The notes below the pieces were generated by a model. That model was given only the letters and a program-made list of their open reading frames with translations, did not search any database and was not told the origin of the DNA. Shown one piece after another: positions 23,761 to 31,272 of a stretch of 44,436 nt of DNA. Source of the DNA: an uncultured Chloroflexota bacterium (GTDB taxonomy: Bacteria > Chloroflexota > Anaerolineae > Anaerolineales > Anaerolineaceae); contig CADATZ010000027.1 of the NCBI GenBank assembly GCA_902791025.1, positions 1 through 44,436 on the forward strand. Direction: 5' to 3'. Numbering within the stretch: the stretch's first letter is position 1; each line of letters starts with the position of its first letter. Both the position numbers and the translations under genes were made by a program.

Positions 23761-24753
23761 TTAGTACTGGCGGCTGTCAATGACGTCAGCGGCTTTGATG
23801 GAGACGGTGTCGTCAACTGCGATTCCGCCGTCCATATCGTAGACGAATTCTTCGGGGTGGACGATTTCTTTGGAGAATTCTTCACCGGCTTCGATGCGTT
23901 CGATGAATTCTTCAACGGTCGGGCCATACAGCGGGGTGCATTCAACTGTGCAGTTCATGTCGCCGGCGACGATGGCGTCGAAAGCGGCCTTCACGGAGTC
24001 ACAACCAACGATGATGATGTCCTTACCGGGGACGAGGCCGGCGGCCTTGATGGCGTCGATGGCGCCGAGTGCCATGTCATCGTTCTGGGCGATGAGGACG
24101 TCGATCTTGTCGAGGGACTTCAGCCAGGATTCCATAACTGCCTGACCTTCAGCGCGAGTGAAGTTACCGGACTGCTGGGCTGCCAGTTTCAGGAAAGGAT
24201 ATTCTTCGAGAGCTGCGAGGTTACCTTCGGTGCGGCCGACCTGAGCGCCGGAACCGGTGGTACCTTCCATGATGACGACGTTGACGTCTTCACCATCGCG
24301 GCCGAGGGACTTCAGATATTCGCCAGCCCAGGCAACCTGACGGTAACCTTCTTTGACGAAGTCACCACCGAAAGCGGCAACGTAGTCGATCTGGTCAGCG
24401 CAGGAGGGCATGCGGTCCAGCAGGATCAACGGAATTTCAGCTTCGTTGACTTCCTTCAGAACTTCGTCCCAACCGGTTTCAACAACGCCGGTGAAGAGGA
24501 TGTAGTCAACACCCTGGGTGATGAAGTTGCGCAGTGCTTTGATCTGGTTTTCCTGCTTCTGCTGAGCATCGTCATAAACCAGGGTCCAGCCTTCATGGGC
24601 TTCGATGGTGCTGTTGACACTGTCGGTGTTGGCAGTGCGCCAGTCAGATTCCTGACCGATCTGGGAGAAGGCGATGGTGAGATCCTTCGCTTCAACGGCA
24701 ACACAGCTGATTGCAAGAACAACAAGCAATGCAAAAACTAAAAACTTTTTCAT
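23761..24753 (-). CDS. ytfQ: galactofuranose/arabinose-type substrate-binding protein (YtfQ-like)
   Basis: A binding protein of about 330 residues with a ribose-binding-protein fold, close in pattern to YtfQ: AFSQIGQESDWRTANT, DDAQQKQENQIKALRNFI, GVVETGWDEVLKEVNEAEIP, LLDRM, and NDDMALGAIDAIKAAGLVPG. The signal peptide is MKKFLVFALLVVLAISCVAVEA; LAISC could act as a weak lipobox, otherwise cleavage follows VEA. Of the two adjacent ATGs, the second (24753) is 6 nt from AAGGAG and fits better. It is the first gene of the transporter operon, divergent from the kinase gene. A paralogue lies at 26633-27649. Confidence 0.92.
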   Translation of the reverse strand: MKKFLVFALLVVLAISCVAVEAKDLTIAFSQIGQESDWRTANTDSVNSTIEAHEGWTLVYDDAQQKQENQIKALRNFITQGVDYILFTGVVETGWDEVLKEVNEAEIPLILLDRMPSCADQIDYVAAFGGDFVKEGYRQVAWAGEYLKSLGRDGEDVNVVIMEGTTGSGAQVGRTEGNLAALEEYPFLKLAAQQSGNFTRAEGQAVMESWLKSLDKIDVLIAQNDDMALGAIDAIKAAGLVPGKDIIIVGCDSVKAAFDAIVAGDMNCTVECTPLYGPTVEEFIERIEAGEEFSKEIVHPEEFVYDMDGGIAVDDTVSIKAADVIDSRQY

Positions 24754-25032
24754 CATAAACTCCTTTTTGATTTTGAAAAAAGCTTTGCAGTTCCATTGAA
24801 CTGTATTTTTATTTTATGCGGGGTATCAAAAAATAACATTCAGTTTTTTTTGATGTTTGCTGGAAAAATTTTTGGTGTTTTTATTGGGTTTTCTGAAAAA
24901 ATGATAAAAATTTATTAAACAGGTGAAAAAATTTTAGATTTTGGCGTAATTTGCAGTTTCTGTGTTACCATTGCATAAAATAAGATAAGTTTTCATTCAA
25001 TTTTTGGGGACTGCCCCTTGTAGAGATCACAA
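24754..25032. promoter_or_regulatory. divergent AT-rich control region of ytfQ and the histidine kinase
   Basis: This 279-bp region is very rich in A and T runs. On the minus strand TTGATA, 18 bp, TACAGT is a possible ytfQ promoter, and the perfect 16-bp palindrome CAGTTCCATTGAACTG (24788-24803) overlaps that -10 and the start region, a good operator candidate. On the plus strand TTGCAG followed by CATAAAAT is a weak kinase promoter. GGGGACTGCCCC (25006-25017) can fold just before the kinase start. Confidence 0.45.
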
Positions 25033-26484
25033 ATGAGTAAAGAAACCGATTCCTTCCCCGCCAAACAAAGTATCACCCAACAGATCAATGGACTGCTGGT
25101 GCCTATATTCTTCATGATGGCTGTGATGGTGGCGGTATTCAGTGTGATGCTGCTTTCGCTGAATTACCGATACGAAGACGCGATGCAGAGCATGGTGATC
25201 GCGGCTGATTTAAATAAGGAATTCAAAGATAACCTGGACCTGGCCATGTATAATCATGTGATCCAGCCCAGAAATAAAAACTCCAAAGCGCAGCTGCCGA
25301 TGGATGAGCTGAACAATGCGGAATCGGTGCTGACCCGTCTGGAAAGCGTGACCACATTGCCGGATAACCAATGGCGGCTGCAGAGCATGCTGAACATGTG
25401 CCGGAATCTACGGACCTATATGATCGAAATCGCGGAAACCGATTCCTACGACACGCGGATGGAACTGCTGGATAAAAACATCCGCGGCGAAACGGGACTC
25501 ACAACACTGATCCAGGAATATATGCACGATTTTATTCATGATGAAGTTCAGCAGCTTGCCCGTCTGCGGGCTGATCTGATCCGGAAAAGCGCGATTTTGA
25601 TCGGTGTTACGGTCGTCGTGCTGATCCTGCTGTTTTTGTCAATTGTTACCTATTCGATGGTCGTGAGCCGGCGCATCTCAATTCCGGTGATTGCTCTGAC
25701 GGAAAAAGCGAAGCAATTCGGCAAGCGGGATTTTTCCCGTGCGAAACCAATTGAAACCAATATCACGGAACTTGAGATTCTGGATGACAGTTTTAACGAG
25801 ATGACGGATCATATCTCCGCTTTGATTGAAAAGCAGATCGAAAACGAGCGTTCTCTGCATCAGGCGGAGCTGGAGCTGCTGCAGGCGCAGATCAATCCGC
25901 ATTTCCTTTACAACACCCTGGATTCGATTGCCATTCTGGCTGAATCTGACCGGGAGGAGGACGTGGTCAATATGATTACCAGTCTCAGCACCTTCTTCCG
26001 CAATTCCCTGAGCGAGGGTGAGGATATCCATACGCTGCGGGCAGAAATGGCCCAGGCGGTTTCCTATCTTGAGATCCAGCAGATCCGGTACAGCGATATT
26101 CTTACCTATTCAATAGATATTGCCGAAGACGTGCAGGATTGTCTGATCCCCAAGCTGATTTTGCAGCCGCTTATTGAGAACGCACTCTATCACGGTATCA
26201 AAAACCGCCGCGGACGTGGTTTGATCACCATCACCGGCGGGCGGGAGAATAACAGGATCCTTCTGCGAGTCCGTGATAACGGGATCGGGATGGACAGTGA
26301 ACGGCTGGAGCAGCTTCAGAACGGGATCTACCAGCAAAAGCAGGGGAGCTTCGGCCTTTGGAACGTCCACCAGCGTATCCGCCTGTACTGCGGAGATCCT
26401 TACGGGTTGAGCTTCGAGAGTATACCCAGCGAAGGCACAACAGTGACCGTCACCCTGCCGGGGAACGGAGTGAATAGTAAATGA
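25033..26484 (+). CDS. YesM/LytS-type sensor histidine kinase
   Basis: A 483-residue membrane kinase. Transmembrane helix 1 is at 21-43 (LLVPIFFMMAVMVAVF), followed by an extracellular domain of about 140 residues that looks helical, helix 2 at about 188-212, a HAMP-like linker and coiled coil to about 285. The phosphoacceptor is in QINPHFLYNTLDS, with His at residue 290. The ATP-binding domain has the N box LIENALYHG (about 380), VRDNGIGMD, and GLWNVHQRIRLYCG. This is the class that normally pairs with AraC-type response regulators; the one at 28509-30098 is the obvious partner. The gene is followed by a YtfQ-like lipoprotein, which may present the sugar to the extracellular domain. The ribosome binding site is weak (TAGAGA). 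Confidence 0.95.
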   Translation: MSKETDSFPAKQSITQQINGLLVPIFFMMAVMVAVFSVMLLSLNYRYEDAMQSMVIAADLNKEFKDNLDLAMYNHVIQPRNKNSKAQLPMDELNNAESVLTRLESVTTLPDNQWRLQSMLNMCRNLRTYMIEIAETDSYDTRMELLDKNIRGETGLTTLIQEYMHDFIHDEVQQLARLRADLIRKSAILIGVTVVVLILLFLSIVTYSMVVSRRISIPVIALTEKAKQFGKRDFSRAKPIETNITELEILDDSFNEMTDHISALIEKQIENERSLHQAELELLQAQINPHFLYNTLDSIAILAESDREEDVVNMITSLSTFFRNSLSEGEDIHTLRAEMAQAVSYLEIQQIRYSDILTYSIDIAEDVQDCLIPKLILQPLIENALYHGIKNRRGRGLITITGGRENNRILLRVRDNGIGMDSERLEQLQNGIYQQKQGSFGLWNVHQRIRLYCGDPYGLSFESIPSEGTTVTVTLPGNGVNSK

Positions 26485-26501
26485 TAACTATTCAGGATGG
26501 A

Positions 26502-26562
26502 GCACATGGGGACTGGCAATTTGTGCCGCGAAGCCGACACAAGCGTGCCTGTCCTCATGTGC
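26502..26562. repeat. 61-nt palindromic element
   Basis: GCACATGGGGAC (26502-26513) pairs with GTCCTCATGTGC (26551-26562), 11 of 12. Inside, GGCA pairs with TGCC and TTGTG with CACAA around a CCGCGAAGCCGA loop. It has no T-run and lies between the kinase gene and the lipoprotein gene. The layout resembles a repeated extragenic palindrome or mobile hairpin unit. The word GGGGACTG also occurs at 25006-25013. Confidence 0.6.
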
Positions 26563-26632
26563 GTCGCTGGATTTTGATCAATCGCGAAGAAATAACGAAT
26601 GGCTGTATGCAGTTAGTGATTGGAGTTTAGAA

Positions 26633-27649
26633 ATGAAGCAGGAAAAGTGTGGAAAGTTCTATTTTTGTTATAAGCATTTCAATAGGAAAAAGACAATTCT
26701 TCTTTCTTACTTCTTAATCCTTATTTTTCTCGTTTCCTGCTCCGGACCGCAGAAAGCTGCGCCTGCCGAAAAGGATCTGATCGTTGTCGGATTCTCTCAG
26801 GTGGGGTCGGAAAGTGACTGGCGGAATGCCAATACGGTCAGCATGCAGGAAGCCTTTTCCGTCGAGAACGGGTACCGCCTGATTTTTGATGACGCACAAC
26901 AGAAGCAGGAAAAGCAGATCACAGCCATCCGCAACTTTATCAATCAGGGCGTGGATTATATCGTCCTGGCCCCGATCACGATGGAAGGCTGGGATACGGT
27001 ACTTACCGAGGCAAAGGCTGCCGGGATCCCGGTGATCATCGTGGACCGCATGGTCGACACCGATGATCCGGATCTTTTCACCTGTTGGGTCGGTAGTGAT
27101 ACCCGCAGGGAGGGCGACCTTGCGGTGAAGTGGATGGAGGAGAATCTGACCGCTCCGCTCAATATCGTTCATCTGCAAGGGAATATCGGTTCCTCCGCAC
27201 AGGCAGGACGGACGGAAGGTCTGGAAGCCGGTCTTCAGAACAATCCCGAATGGAAGCTGGTATTTCAGGCTCCCGGTGACTTTGTCCAGGCAAAAGGGCA
27301 GGAACTGATGGAAGAGGTTCTGGCGTCAGGTATTGATTTCAATGTCATTTATGCGGAAAATGATAATATGGCTTACGGTGTGATCGCTGCCTTGAAAGCT
27401 CATGATGTGGTCCCGGGAAAAGACGTGACGATCATCAGCTTTGATGCCGCGCATGACGCGCTGAAACTTGTTCTTTCCGGCGAACTGAACCTTGACGTGG
27501 AATGTAATCCCCTCCATGGCCCCCGTGTCCGCTCCATCATTGAACAGCTCGAGCGCGGCGAAACTCCGGAAAAATTCACCTACGTGGATGAGGTCTACTT
27601 CGATTCCTCTAACCTGACGGAAGATATCATTGCCTCAAGAGGATATTAA
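26633..27649 (+). CDS. YtfQ-like sugar-binding lipoprotein, probable sensor subunit
   Basis: A 338-residue ribose-binding-fold protein. It has a 20-residue basic N-terminus, a hydrophobic stretch, and a clear lipobox (LVSC, C36), so it should be tethered outside the cytoplasmic membrane. It parallels the transporter's binding protein throughout (GFSQVGSESDWRNANTVSMQ, DDAQQKQEKQITAIRNF, GWDTVL, NDNMAYGVIAALKAHDVVPG). No permease or ATPase gene is next to it; it follows the histidine kinase by 148 nt. The XylFII-LytS pair of Clostridium beijerinckii, where a xylose-binding protein acts with the kinase, is a known precedent. By analogy this lipoprotein probably reports arabinose or a furanose sugar to the kinase. 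GGAG lies 9 nt before the ATG. Confidence 0.9.
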   Translation: MKQEKCGKFYFCYKHFNRKKTILLSYFLILIFLVSCSGPQKAAPAEKDLIVVGFSQVGSESDWRNANTVSMQEAFSVENGYRLIFDDAQQKQEKQITAIRNFINQGVDYIVLAPITMEGWDTVLTEAKAAGIPVIIVDRMVDTDDPDLFTCWVGSDTRREGDLAVKWMEENLTAPLNIVHLQGNIGSSAQAGRTEGLEAGLQNNPEWKLVFQAPGDFVQAKGQELMEEVLASGIDFNVIYAENDNMAYGVIAALKAHDVVPGKDVTIISFDAAHDALKLVLSGELNLDVECNPLHGPRVRSIIEQLERGETPEKFTYVDEVYFDSSNLTEDIIASRGY

Positions 27650-27838
27650 CCGTAACTTCTCACGTCTTGTCCAAAGCACCGGGACGAGTGCTGCTGCAGC
27701 GCAGTCTGCACAGCCCTCCGGCTGCCGAGTTGCGTCACAGTAAAATTGGACCGTGGACAGGAACCACTTGCATTAAAATATAACCTTACAATTTCTTTAC
27801 GATTTTCGTGCCATTGAAATCTATGATAAAATTTACGA

Positions 27839-27855
27839 TATAGCCAGTATAGCCA
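27839..27855 (+). promoter_or_regulatory. direct repeat upstream of the antitoxin gene, candidate operator
   Basis: TATAGCCA occurs twice (27839-27846 and 27848-27855), with a 9-bp period, 19 bp before the antitoxin ATG and just downstream of TTGAAA / TACGAT promoter-like boxes. Phd/YefM antitoxins usually repress their own operon, so this is a reasonable site, though not a known consensus. Confidence 0.35.
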
Positions 27856-27874
27856 AGGTCGAAAAGAGAACGCG

Positions 27875-28123
27875 ATGACGCAGGTAAATGTACTTGAAGC
27901 CAAAAACAATCTTTCCAAATTGATCCATATGTTGGAATCAGGAGATGAAGACAACATTGTTATTTCACGAAACGGTATGCCGGTTGTTCAAATGACTCTG
28001 CTGCCAAAAGCGCCGAAAAGATCTATTATCGGAGCTGCAAAAAAAGATGGGGATTTTAGTTGGCCGGAAAATTTTAATGAATTGGATGATGAAATCGCAG
28101 ATATGTTTTTTGGTGAAATATGA
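27875..28123 (+). CDS. Phd/YefM-family antitoxin
   Basis: An 82-residue antitoxin. The N-terminal DNA-binding and dimerisation part is typical (MTQVNVLEAKNNLSKLIHML, then IVISRNGMPVVQMTLL). The acidic C-terminal tail, which would wrap the toxin, is FNELDDEIADMFFGEI. It appears full length. Its TGA overlaps the ATG of the PIN-domain gene (ATGA), the standard arrangement of such modules. Since the toxin is internally deleted, this gene may now be a solitary antitoxin or regulator. It lies between the kinase/lipoprotein genes and the response regulator gene and is richer in A and T than they are, in keeping with acquisition. Confidence 0.85.
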   Translation: MTQVNVLEAKNNLSKLIHMLESGDEDNIVISRNGMPVVQMTLLPKAPKRSIIGAAKKDGDFSWPENFNELDDEIADMFFGEI

Positions 28124-28314
28124 GACTGTTACTGGATACACATATTTTGGTTTGGGCGTTGATGGAAGATCTATCACGGTCGGAAAAAGCTCCGATTCAT
28201 AATGATCCGTTTGACAAAATAATGATTGCTCAGGCAAAAACAGACAATTTATTCTTCGTGACTCATGACAGTCTCATAAAATATTACGACGAACCCTGCA
28301 TTCTTTTTGTTTGA
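28120..28314 (+). pseudogene. VapC-type PIN-domain toxin with large internal deletion
   Basis: The 64-residue frame keeps both ends of a PIN nuclease: the start MRLLLDTHILVWALMED with the first acidic residue, and the end HNDPFDKIMIAQAKTDNLFFVTHDSLIKYY with the third and fourth. The middle half of a normal protein of about 125 residues, including the second acidic residue (the Glu of the usual SAASLWE-like helix), is absent. The join near SEKAPIHND is in frame, so the deletion left an open frame. The four-acid metal site cannot form and nuclease activity is not expected. The product might still bind the antitoxin. Confidence 0.8.
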
Positions 28315-28416
28315 ATAAGAAACATTAGAAACAAGTTTTGTATGTCACGTATTTGTGATAACGAAAACGCTAATATGGGCTAAGCGATTGATCAATTCGC
28401 AGTGATGCAGTACGGA

Positions 28417-28461
28417 GTACAGTTTTCTTGTGTTGGCTTTGCAACAGCAAGAAAGCTGTAC
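28417..28461. other. strong stem-loop between convergent genes
   Basis: GTACAGTTTTCTTG (28417-28430) pairs with CAAGAAAGCTGTAC (28448-28461), 13 of 14 plus one G-T, and TGTTG/CAACA extends the helix inward. There is no adjacent T-run on either strand. It lies between the deleted toxin gene and the response regulator gene, which converge here. It could act as a transcript end stabiliser or be the relic of a mobile hairpin. Confidence 0.6.
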
Positions 28462-28496
28462 ACATATGCTCAATCCTGAATAGATATTATTTAATA

Positions 28497-28517
28497 AACT
28501 CCTAACTTCTAACTCCT
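28497..28517. repeat. heptamer array of three units
   Basis: AACTCCT, AACTTCT, AACTCCT (28497-28517). The TAG stop of the response regulator gene (28509-28511, minus strand) lies inside, so its last codons come from the repeat. Confidence 0.75.
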
Positions 28518-30098
28518 TCCCTCTCTATTCCGATACTCCTTTGGGGTGATGCCTTCGGATTTGCGGAAGACGTGGGAGAAGTAGTTGGGTTCGCTGTAGC
28601 CGATGGCGAGGGCGATGTCGGCTAATTTCATGTTGGTGGTGGTGAGGAGTTCCTTTGCCTTTTCGATGCGGAGTTCGGTGAGGTAGGAGATGAACGAGCG
28701 GCCGGTGGTCTGGGAGAAGACAGTGCTGAAGTAAGCTGCGCTCATGGCCACGTAGTTGGCGGCGCTGATGAGGGAGATATTGGGATCGCAGAAGTTCTCC
28801 TTCACGTAGGCTTCCGCCCGAGAGATGACGTGGTGATATTTGATTTCGCCCGAATCGTCCTGTCTTGCGGTGAGCGCTTTTTGGATCAACCCTTTAGCCG
28901 TTTCGCGGAATCCGGCTTTGCTGCCGGCGGCGGAGAGAATATCAAACTGACTGCTGAGCTCCGCTGCCGCGTCCTTTTCATCGATATTCGGATTGGCTCG
29001 AGCCATCATTTGCACCGCGATTTTCACCAGAGCGATCAGGGCGTTATAGCGCATCAGACGGCTGTTGAACTGTTCGCCTTCCGGAGATTGGAATATCTCA
29101 TCCAACAAATCATCGATATTTTTCACATCCGCGTTCTGGAGTTTCTTGCGGAAGGAATCATAAAAGGGCGTGTTCTTCTGGACGATATTGGCGGAGACCT
29201 GTGCCGTGTCGCTGACATTGATCACCTGCCCCGCGGCGATGCTGCTGACGGTTTTCAACAGTCCATATGCAGTGCTGTATGCCTCGCTGATCTCGCCCAG
29301 CCGCCGGACATCATTGCTGATCACTGTCGTGATGACCGGGCAGATATCCCGCAATTCGTGCCGCAGGATAGCCAGGAAACGGTAAACCCTCTCTGTCATT
29401 GCGTCCGCGTCGTTGTCGTAGGCTAAAATGGTCATTCGGTCTTTATTGTTGAAATAATACATCAACGTTCTGGTTTCATTGAGAGCCAGTGTGACCGTAT
29501 TTTCGAGTATCTTATGGTCGATATTGGGCGTGTCAAAGGAGCTGACCGCGACGAGGTAATGCGTCCGCATGATGTCCAGCTTCAGCCGCTGCATACGTTC
29601 CAGCAGCTTGCCGGTGTCAGCCTCCCCATAGATGATCTGCCGCATGAAATGCTGCTGCAGGACTTTCAGAACCTCTTCCTCATCCAGACCGTCCGGGAGT
29701 GTGTCTCCCCGTGCGGCTTTGTCCTTTTCGATGCGCTCCGCCATTTCTTCGACAACTTTGATCAAATCCGCCTGACGAACCGGTTTGAGCAGGTATTGGT
29801 CCACGCCGAGAGAGATGGCTTTCTGGGCTGATTCAAAATCGCCAAAACCGCTGATGATGACAACCTTCAGCCAGGGCATCATGGCTTTGCAGTTTTTGAT
29901 GAGCTCAAATCCATCCAGGAAAGGCATGCGAATATCGGTGAGCAGAATATCCGGCATCAGATCCTGCATCATCGCCAATGCCATTTCGCCGTCAGAAGCC
30001 TCTCCGCATAACGCGAAAGGTCCCGGCATCTTTTCGATGACGTTGCGGATGCTCTGACGAATGAGCAGTTCATCTTCTACAACAAAAACCTGATACAC
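28509..30098 (-). CDS. AraC-type response regulator (YesN-like)
   Basis: A 529-residue two-component regulator. The receiver domain (1-120) has the acidic pocket E8/D9, phosphoacceptor D55 in ILLTDIRMP, and the conserved Lys in QYLLKPV. A linker of about 300 residues follows. The C-terminal AraC DNA-binding domain has two helix-turn-helix units (ISLISAANYVAMSAAYFSTVF and, further on, LADIALAIGYSEPNYFSHVFRK). The start is GTG at 30098 (VYQVFVVEDE), with GAGG upstream; the open frame to 30200 is AT-rich leader. It is the natural partner of the kinase at 25033 and probably activates ytfQ, araA or the second transporter. The stop codon falls in a heptamer repeat. Confidence 0.94.
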   Translation of the reverse strand: MYQVFVVEDELLIRQSIRNVIEKMPGPFALCGEASDGEMALAMMQDLMPDILLTDIRMPFLDGFELIKNCKAMMPWLKVVIISGFGDFESAQKAISLGVDQYLLKPVRQADLIKVVEEMAERIEKDKAARGDTLPDGLDEEEVLKVLQQHFMRQIIYGEADTGKLLERMQRLKLDIMRTHYLVAVSSFDTPNIDHKILENTVTLALNETRTLMYYFNNKDRMTILAYDNDADAMTERVYRFLAILRHELRDICPVITTVISNDVRRLGEISEAYSTAYGLLKTVSSIAAGQVINVSDTAQVSANIVQKNTPFYDSFRKKLQNADVKNIDDLLDEIFQSPEGEQFNSRLMRYNALIALVKIAVQMMARANPNIDEKDAAAELSSQFDILSAAGSKAGFRETAKGLIQKALTARQDDSGEIKYHHVISRAEAYVKENFCDPNISLISAANYVAMSAAYFSTVFSQTTGRSFISYLTELRIEKAKELLTTTNMKLADIALAIGYSEPNYFSHVFRKSEGITPKEYRNREGRS

Positions 30099-30403
30099 CT
30101 GAACAACCTCAATATTGATAATATACCAAATAACTATTTTAATGCTTTTTGAATTTTTATGTATATTCTTTTTGTCGTTTTCATTCGTGTATAATATCAC
30201 TTGATATTTTATACTTATATGATTTGTCTCTGTTTCAGATTCCCGCCCCGGTGATCTGGCAAATCCCTAAATGTAACTGCAAATTTGATGAAATATGTCA
30301 TTTTTTTATAAATTGCCTTGTTTATTTGAAATATCATGATAAAATACCTATTGCGATAGAAGAACCATTGCGATAAAAAACTGTCAGTATCAAAGGTGCA
30401 ATT
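30099..30403. promoter_or_regulatory. divergent intergenic region of the response regulator and TetR genes
   Basis: This 305-bp AT-rich stretch holds both gene starts. ATTGCGATA occurs as a direct repeat at 30350-30358 and 30367-30375 (17-bp period), 28 bp before the TetR start, and may be a regulator site. A possible plus-strand promoter is TTGTTT, 16 bp, TAAAAT just before it. TATAAT at about 30190-30200 has no good -35. No RNA gene or small frame with a ribosome binding site was seen. Confidence 0.4.
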
Positions 30404-31099
30404 GTGAGAAATCTTGAAAAAGACGCAGCGGAGATGGCCGAACGGCGTGATGCGATCCTGGAAGCGGGATTCAGGCTGTTCTCGGAAAAGAATATTGAGC
30501 CGGTCTCGATGAATGAGGTGGCGAAGACTGCCGGGGTTGGGATAGCGACGCTTTACCGATATTACAACACGAAGTCCGATCTGGTGATTGCGGTCGGTAC
30601 CCGGGTGTGGGATACCTATACGAGAGAACAGTACCAAAAGTTTGCTGAGACAGAAACGGAGGAGACAACTGCCGCGGAGGAATTCGAGTTCTATCTGGAA
30701 TCCTTCCTTGACCTTTACCGAAATCACAGGAATATTCTGCGATTTAATCAGTTTTTCAATATCTATCTGCAGAGTGAAAAAAAATCAGGAATGCAGACCA
30801 CGCCTTATATGGAGATAGTCAGGGCGCTGGAAACCCGGTTTAATCAGATGTATCAAAAAGCGCTGCGCGATGGTACGCTGCGCACGGATATACCGGAGAA
30901 AAAAATATTTTACACTACGATCCACCTGATGCTGGCGGCGGTTACCCGTTACGCGGTGGGGCTTGTCTATACCGAGGAAGCTGATCCGGAAGAGGAACTA
31001 CAGTTGTTGAAGGACTTGCTGTTCACGAAGTTCAGCGTTCACAGTGGTGATAGTGATGGCAGAGAACAGGGTGTTCTGTGTCACGCAAGTGAAAGATAA
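30404..31099 (+). CDS. TetR/AcrR-family transcriptional regulator
   Basis: A 231-residue regulator. The N-terminal helix-turn-helix is standard: RRDAILEAGFRLFSEKNIEPV, then MNEVAKTAGVGIATLYRYYNTKSDL. The ligand domain is helical and unassigned. The start is GTG at 30404 after AAAGGTG; an ATG ten codons later (MAERRDA) is an alternative. It lies just upstream of the exopolysaccharide locus on the same strand, 173 bp away, so it may control that locus, itself, or the divergent regulator. A direct repeat ATTGCGATA upstream is a candidate site. Confidence 0.92.
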   Translation: MRNLEKDAAEMAERRDAILEAGFRLFSEKNIEPVSMNEVAKTAGVGIATLYRYYNTKSDLVIAVGTRVWDTYTREQYQKFAETETEETTAAEEFEFYLESFLDLYRNHRNILRFNQFFNIYLQSEKKSGMQTTPYMEIVRALETRFNQMYQKALRDGTLRTDIPEKKIFYTTIHLMLAAVTRYAVGLVYTEEADPEEELQLLKDLLFTKFSVHSGDSDGREQGVLCHASER

Positions 31100-31272
31100 A
31101 TGCTAACAATTCAGTTCACAAAAGATGCACATTAAGACAGGCGAAGCCGATTCTTTACGGAGGAGGGCTTACGTTCGATCTGTGCCGCACAAGACGTCGG
31201 TACCCAAGTGCTCTGACATGAACAGAAACAAAAAGCTTTTTAAAATTTTGCGGATTACGAAAAGAGGAACTA

